Shown here one piece after another: positions 8,663 to 10,317 of a DNA stretch of 10,317 bases; position 1 is the stretch's first letter; the number at the start of each line of letters is the position of its first letter. The stretch is from DASQDT01 sp036380435 (GTDB lineage: Bacteria > Acidobacteriota > Blastocatellia > Pyrinomonadales > Pyrinomonadaceae), in NCBI GenBank assembly GCA_036380435.1, contig DASVES010000146.1, forward strand, positions 1-10,317. The letters run 5' to 3'. The position numbers and the translations under genes are program-made. The notes beneath the pieces are model-generated. The model saw only the letters and a list, made by a program, of their open reading frames with translations. It was not told the DNA's origin and did no database searches.

Positions 8663-9469
8663 CTAAATCACCGTCGTCACGATCTCGCGGATGCTGCGCT
8701 GGAGGTCGCGGTCGTCGGTGATGGGCGAGCAGAGGGCGACTTCGGCGGCCGTCACGGCGGGGATGCCGCGGGCGGTGAGCTGCGCGGCGTAGATGAGGAG
8801 GCGCGTGGAGACGCCCTCTTCGAGGCCGTGGCCGCGCAGGTTTCTGACCTTCTGACCGATGAGGACGAGGTCGCGCGCCGTCTGCAAATCCACCCCGCCC
8901 TCTCGCGCGACGATCTCGGCCTCCGGCTCGGGCGGCGGGTAGTCGAACTCCAGCGCGACGAAGCGTTGGCGGGTGGACTGCTTGAGGTCTTTGAGGATGG
9001 ACTGATAGCCGGGGTTGTAGCTGACGACGAGCATGAAGTCAGGGGGCGCGTCGAGGATGGTGCCGCGCTTCTCGATGGGCAGGCGGCGGCGGTCGTCCGT
9101 GAGCGGGTGGATGATGACGACGGTGTCCTTGCGTGCCTCGACCACCTCATCGAGATAACAGATGGCGCCGTGGCGGACGGCCGAGGTGAGCGGCCCGTCG
9201 TGCCAGACCGTTTCGTCGCCTTCGAGGAGAAAGCGCCCGACGAGGTCGGTGGCCGAGAGGTCTTCGTGGCAGGCGACCGTGATGAGCGGCCGGCGCAGAC
9301 GCCACGCCATGTGCTCGACGAAGCGCGTCTTGCCGCAGCCCGTCGGGCCTTTGAGCATCACGGGCAGACGCGCGGCGTGCGCCGCCTCAAATAGCTCGAC
9401 CTCGCCGCCGACCGCGAGGTAAAACGGCTCGTCCGTAACTGTGTACTCTTCGATTGCTCTTTCGGGCAT
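8663..9469 (-). CDS. MoxR-type AAA+ ATPase, NorQ/CbbQ family
   Basis: A 268-residue AAA+ ATPase of the CbbQ/NirQ/NorQ/GpvN group. Walker A is GPTGCGKT (residues 41-48), Walker B ICYLDE (103-108), sensor-1 Asn152 lies in VVSYNPGYQ, and Arg167/Arg169 in STRQRF are candidates for the arginine finger. CHEDLSATDLVGRFLLEGDETVWHDGPLT is the family's pore-loop and helix-2 insert region. The length is standard. The protein should form a hexamer that, together with a VWA adaptor, remodels or loads a client enzyme; the VWA partner is the large gene at 4749-7976, an unusually distant placement caused by an intervening TA cassette. The ATG at 9469 has no Shine-Dalgarno; a GATAAT box ends 6 bases before it. 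The coiled-coil gene ends 47 bases upstream on the same strand. Confidence 0.92.
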   Translation of the reverse strand: MPERAIEEYTVTDEPFYLAVGGEVELFEAAHAARLPVMLKGPTGCGKTRFVEHMAWRLRRPLITVACHEDLSATDLVGRFLLEGDETVWHDGPLTSAVRHGAICYLDEVVEARKDTVVIIHPLTDDRRRLPIEKRGTILDAPPDFMLVVSYNPGYQSILKDLKQSTRQRFVALEFDYPPPEPEAEIVAREGGVDLQTARDLVLIGQKVRNLRGHGLEEGVSTRLLIYAAQLTARGIPAVTAAEVALCSPITDDRDLQRSIREIVTTVI

Positions 9470-9475
9470 TTTACT

Positions 9476-9481
9476 ATTATC
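9476..9481 (-). promoter_or_regulatory. -10-like box directly before the NorQ-type gene
   Basis: GATAAT on the minus strand, separated from the ATG at 9469 by exactly 6 bases, which would put the transcription start on the A of the start codon. No strong -35 is visible and no ribosome site exists, so a leaderless transcript is suggested but unproven. Confidence 0.3.
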
Positions 9482-9516
9482 GAAATTCAGTCGTTTCGAG
9501 TTTGCCGACCGCCGGC

Positions 9517-9906
9517 TTAGCCTTCCGACCGTCCGTTGCGTCCATCTCTCACAATATCAATCAACGCATCCAGCCGCCGATCCGTATGGGCCTGGGCTTC
9601 CGCTAATTGCTTCAGCGCCTCATCAGTGTGAAGTTGAGCGTCGGCCAAGGCAGAAATTTTTCTATCCGACTCTACCTGCGCCGCGCGCAATTCGTCCATC
9701 CCTTCGTTGTGACTCCGGGTTAACTCGACGAGCGTCACCAATGACTCTTCCAAGCGTGCGGTGCGCCGCTGGTTGTCGGCCAACAGCCGCTGGTTGTCGG
9801 CCGACAGTTGTGACAGCGTGGCCATTGTGTTTTCGTGATCTGCCGACAATTCAGCCAGCGTGGCCATTGCGTTTTCGAGGCGAAGTATTCTCTCTTCGGA
9901 CGACAT
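9517..9906 (-). CDS. small coiled-coil protein of unknown function
   Basis: A 129-residue protein, MSSEERILRLENAMATLAEL onward, that looks like one long coiled coil: leucines and alanines recur at heptad spacing through LSADNQRLLADNQRRTARLEESLVTLVELTRSHNEGM and continue through LADAQLHTDEALKQLAEAQAHTDRRLDALI. No signal peptide, membrane segment or catalytic motif is seen. Such small coiled-coil proteins are common hypotheticals in many environmental bacteria. The start is the ATG at 9906, with a strong GGAGG six bases upstream; the frame is open further to 10014, but that part (HRIPHARGN and similar) does not look coiled-coil and has no ribosome site. It contains in-frame DNA repeats of 21 and 42 bases. 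It is divergent from mnmA and just upstream of the NorQ-type gene. Confidence 0.75.
   Translation of the reverse strand: MSSEERILRLENAMATLAELSADHENTMATLSQLSADNQRLLADNQRRTARLEESLVTLVELTRSHNEGMDELRAAQVESDRKISALADAQLHTDEALKQLAEAQAHTDRRLDALIDIVRDGRNGRSEG
9766..9877. repeat. in-frame 21- and 42-base repeats in the coiled-coil gene
   Basis: A 21-base unit occurs twice in tandem (9766-9786, 9787-9807) with one difference, encoding the heptad ADNQRLL/ADNQRR-like units. A 22-base segment at 9814-9835 recurs at 9856-9877 with one difference, a 42-base (two-heptad) period encoding the repeated MATLxxLSAD. Whole-heptad duplications keep the coiled-coil phase. Confidence 0.8.
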
Positions 9907-9912
9907 TTCGCA

Positions 9913-9917
9913 CCTCC
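9913..9917 (-). promoter_or_regulatory. Shine-Dalgarno site deciding the coiled-coil protein start
   Basis: GGAGG on the minus strand with 6 bases to the ATG at 9906, the best ribosome site in the window. It excludes the longer frame starting at 10014. Confidence 0.75.
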
Positions 9918-10072
9918 GGCAGCATTTCGCGGCCTCCGCTGTGCTGGCGTTTCCTCGCGCATGGGGTATCCTGTGCGTGGGTAGAAAAGGCAGCCGGAGC
10001 CGTAAGGCAGTCATCTTAACATCGCCTCAAACACGCGGCAAATTTGGGCTTTTGGAGTGAAGTTAATCTGAG

Positions 10073-10317
10073 ATGAAGATTGCGGTGGCGATGAGCGGCG
10101 GCGTCGATTCGTCGGCGGCGGCGGCGATTTTGAAGGCGCAGGGGCACGAGCTCGTCGGCTTCACGATGCAGCTCTGGAACCAGCGCCGGGGCCTCAGTGT
10201 GGACGCCGACGGCGAGCCGCTGCCCTCGCGCTGCTGCTCGCTCGACGACGTGTACGACGCGCGCCGCGTCGCCGCCGAACTCGGCTTCCCCTTCTACGTC
10301 CTCAACCTCGAACGCGA
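10073..10317 (+). CDS. mnmA: tRNA-uridine 2-sulfurtransferase MnmA (5' part, cut by window end)
   Basis: The first 81 residues of MnmA; the frame stays open to the window edge. The PP-loop that binds ATP is MSGGVDSSAAAAIL (residues 7-20), preceded by MKIAVA. This is followed by GHELVGFTMQLWN (29-41), and RCCSLDDVYDARRVAAELGFP, the region that carries the 'C-x-D..DA..VA..L.(I/F)P.Y' signature; here the form is Cys-Cys-Ser. MnmA adenylates and thiolates U34 of tRNA-Lys, -Glu and -Gln in the cytoplasm, with sulfur from a cysteine desulfurase. The ATG at 10073 is supported by an in-frame stop shortly upstream; a GGAG at 10054-10057 is too far for a good ribosome site. It is transcribed away from the coiled-coil gene, so promoters for both should lie in 9907-10072. 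Confidence 0.93.
   Translation, partial: MKIAVAMSGGVDSSAAAAILKAQGHELVGFTMQLWNQRRGLSVDADGEPLPSRCCSLDDVYDARRVAAELGFPFYVLNLER

Noticed and set aside
8651..9394. Plus-strand open frame of 247 codons opposite the NorQ-type ATPase
   Set aside because: The minus strand has Walker A, Walker B and sensor motifs in order; the plus-strand product shows no recognisable domain.
9766..9877. CRISPR-like repeats
   Set aside because: The repeats are multiples of three, in frame and inside a coiled-coil gene, with no unique spacers.

Overview
The window is a GC-rich bacterial chromosome segment. Its gene content is ordinary metabolism and accessory genes: an orphan NorQ/NorD-like (MoxR AAA+ ATPase plus VWA) pair, several type II toxin-antitoxin (TA) cassettes, an MnmA with a Cys-Cys-Ser motif, and a MITE-like hairpin of a kind I associate with environmental phyla. 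An Acidobacteriota-like host (Blastocatellia type) fits best, but this is inference from style; no rRNA or marker gene fixes the taxon.

Layout. (1) 65-1636, plus strand: a SAM-dependent methyltransferase and, 6 bases later, a class I isoprenoid-synthase-fold protein, probably one transcript. (2) 1653-1849: a large, nearly perfect inverted repeat in the convergent gap, probably a small mobile or REP-like element that may also act as a bidirectional terminator. (3) 1927-9906, minus strand: read in transcription order, a coiled-coil protein, a NorQ/CbbQ-type ATPase, a RelBE/ParE-like TA pair, a 1075-residue NorD/CbbO-type VWA protein, a MazEF pair, a DUF433/DUF5615 pair with a decayed tRNA-Val-like piece between its genes, and an exported alpha/beta hydrolase. 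(4) 10073 to the window end, plus strand: the 5' part of mnmA.

The most unusual structure is at the 3' end of the norD-like gene. Its last 45 codons, stop included, occur again at 3884-4018, after the MazEF cassette. A 14-codon piece of the same tail occurs a third time at 2869-2910, after the DUF433/DUF5615 cassette. All three are in the same orientation and the same codon register. Each TA cassette is therefore bracketed by norD tails, as if cassettes had inserted repeatedly into the 3' end of norD, each leaving an intact gene end behind and pushing the old end downstream. The second copy differs from the working tail at 12 of 44 sense codons, every one synonymous, so it seems to come from a functional homologous gene rather than from a decaying duplicate. 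A further TA pair separates the ATPase from its VWA partner.

Functionally, the NorQ/NorD-type pair should act together as an ATP-driven remodelling or metal/cofactor-insertion machine, but its client is not visible here. The TA cassettes look like passengers that use this operon as a landing place.
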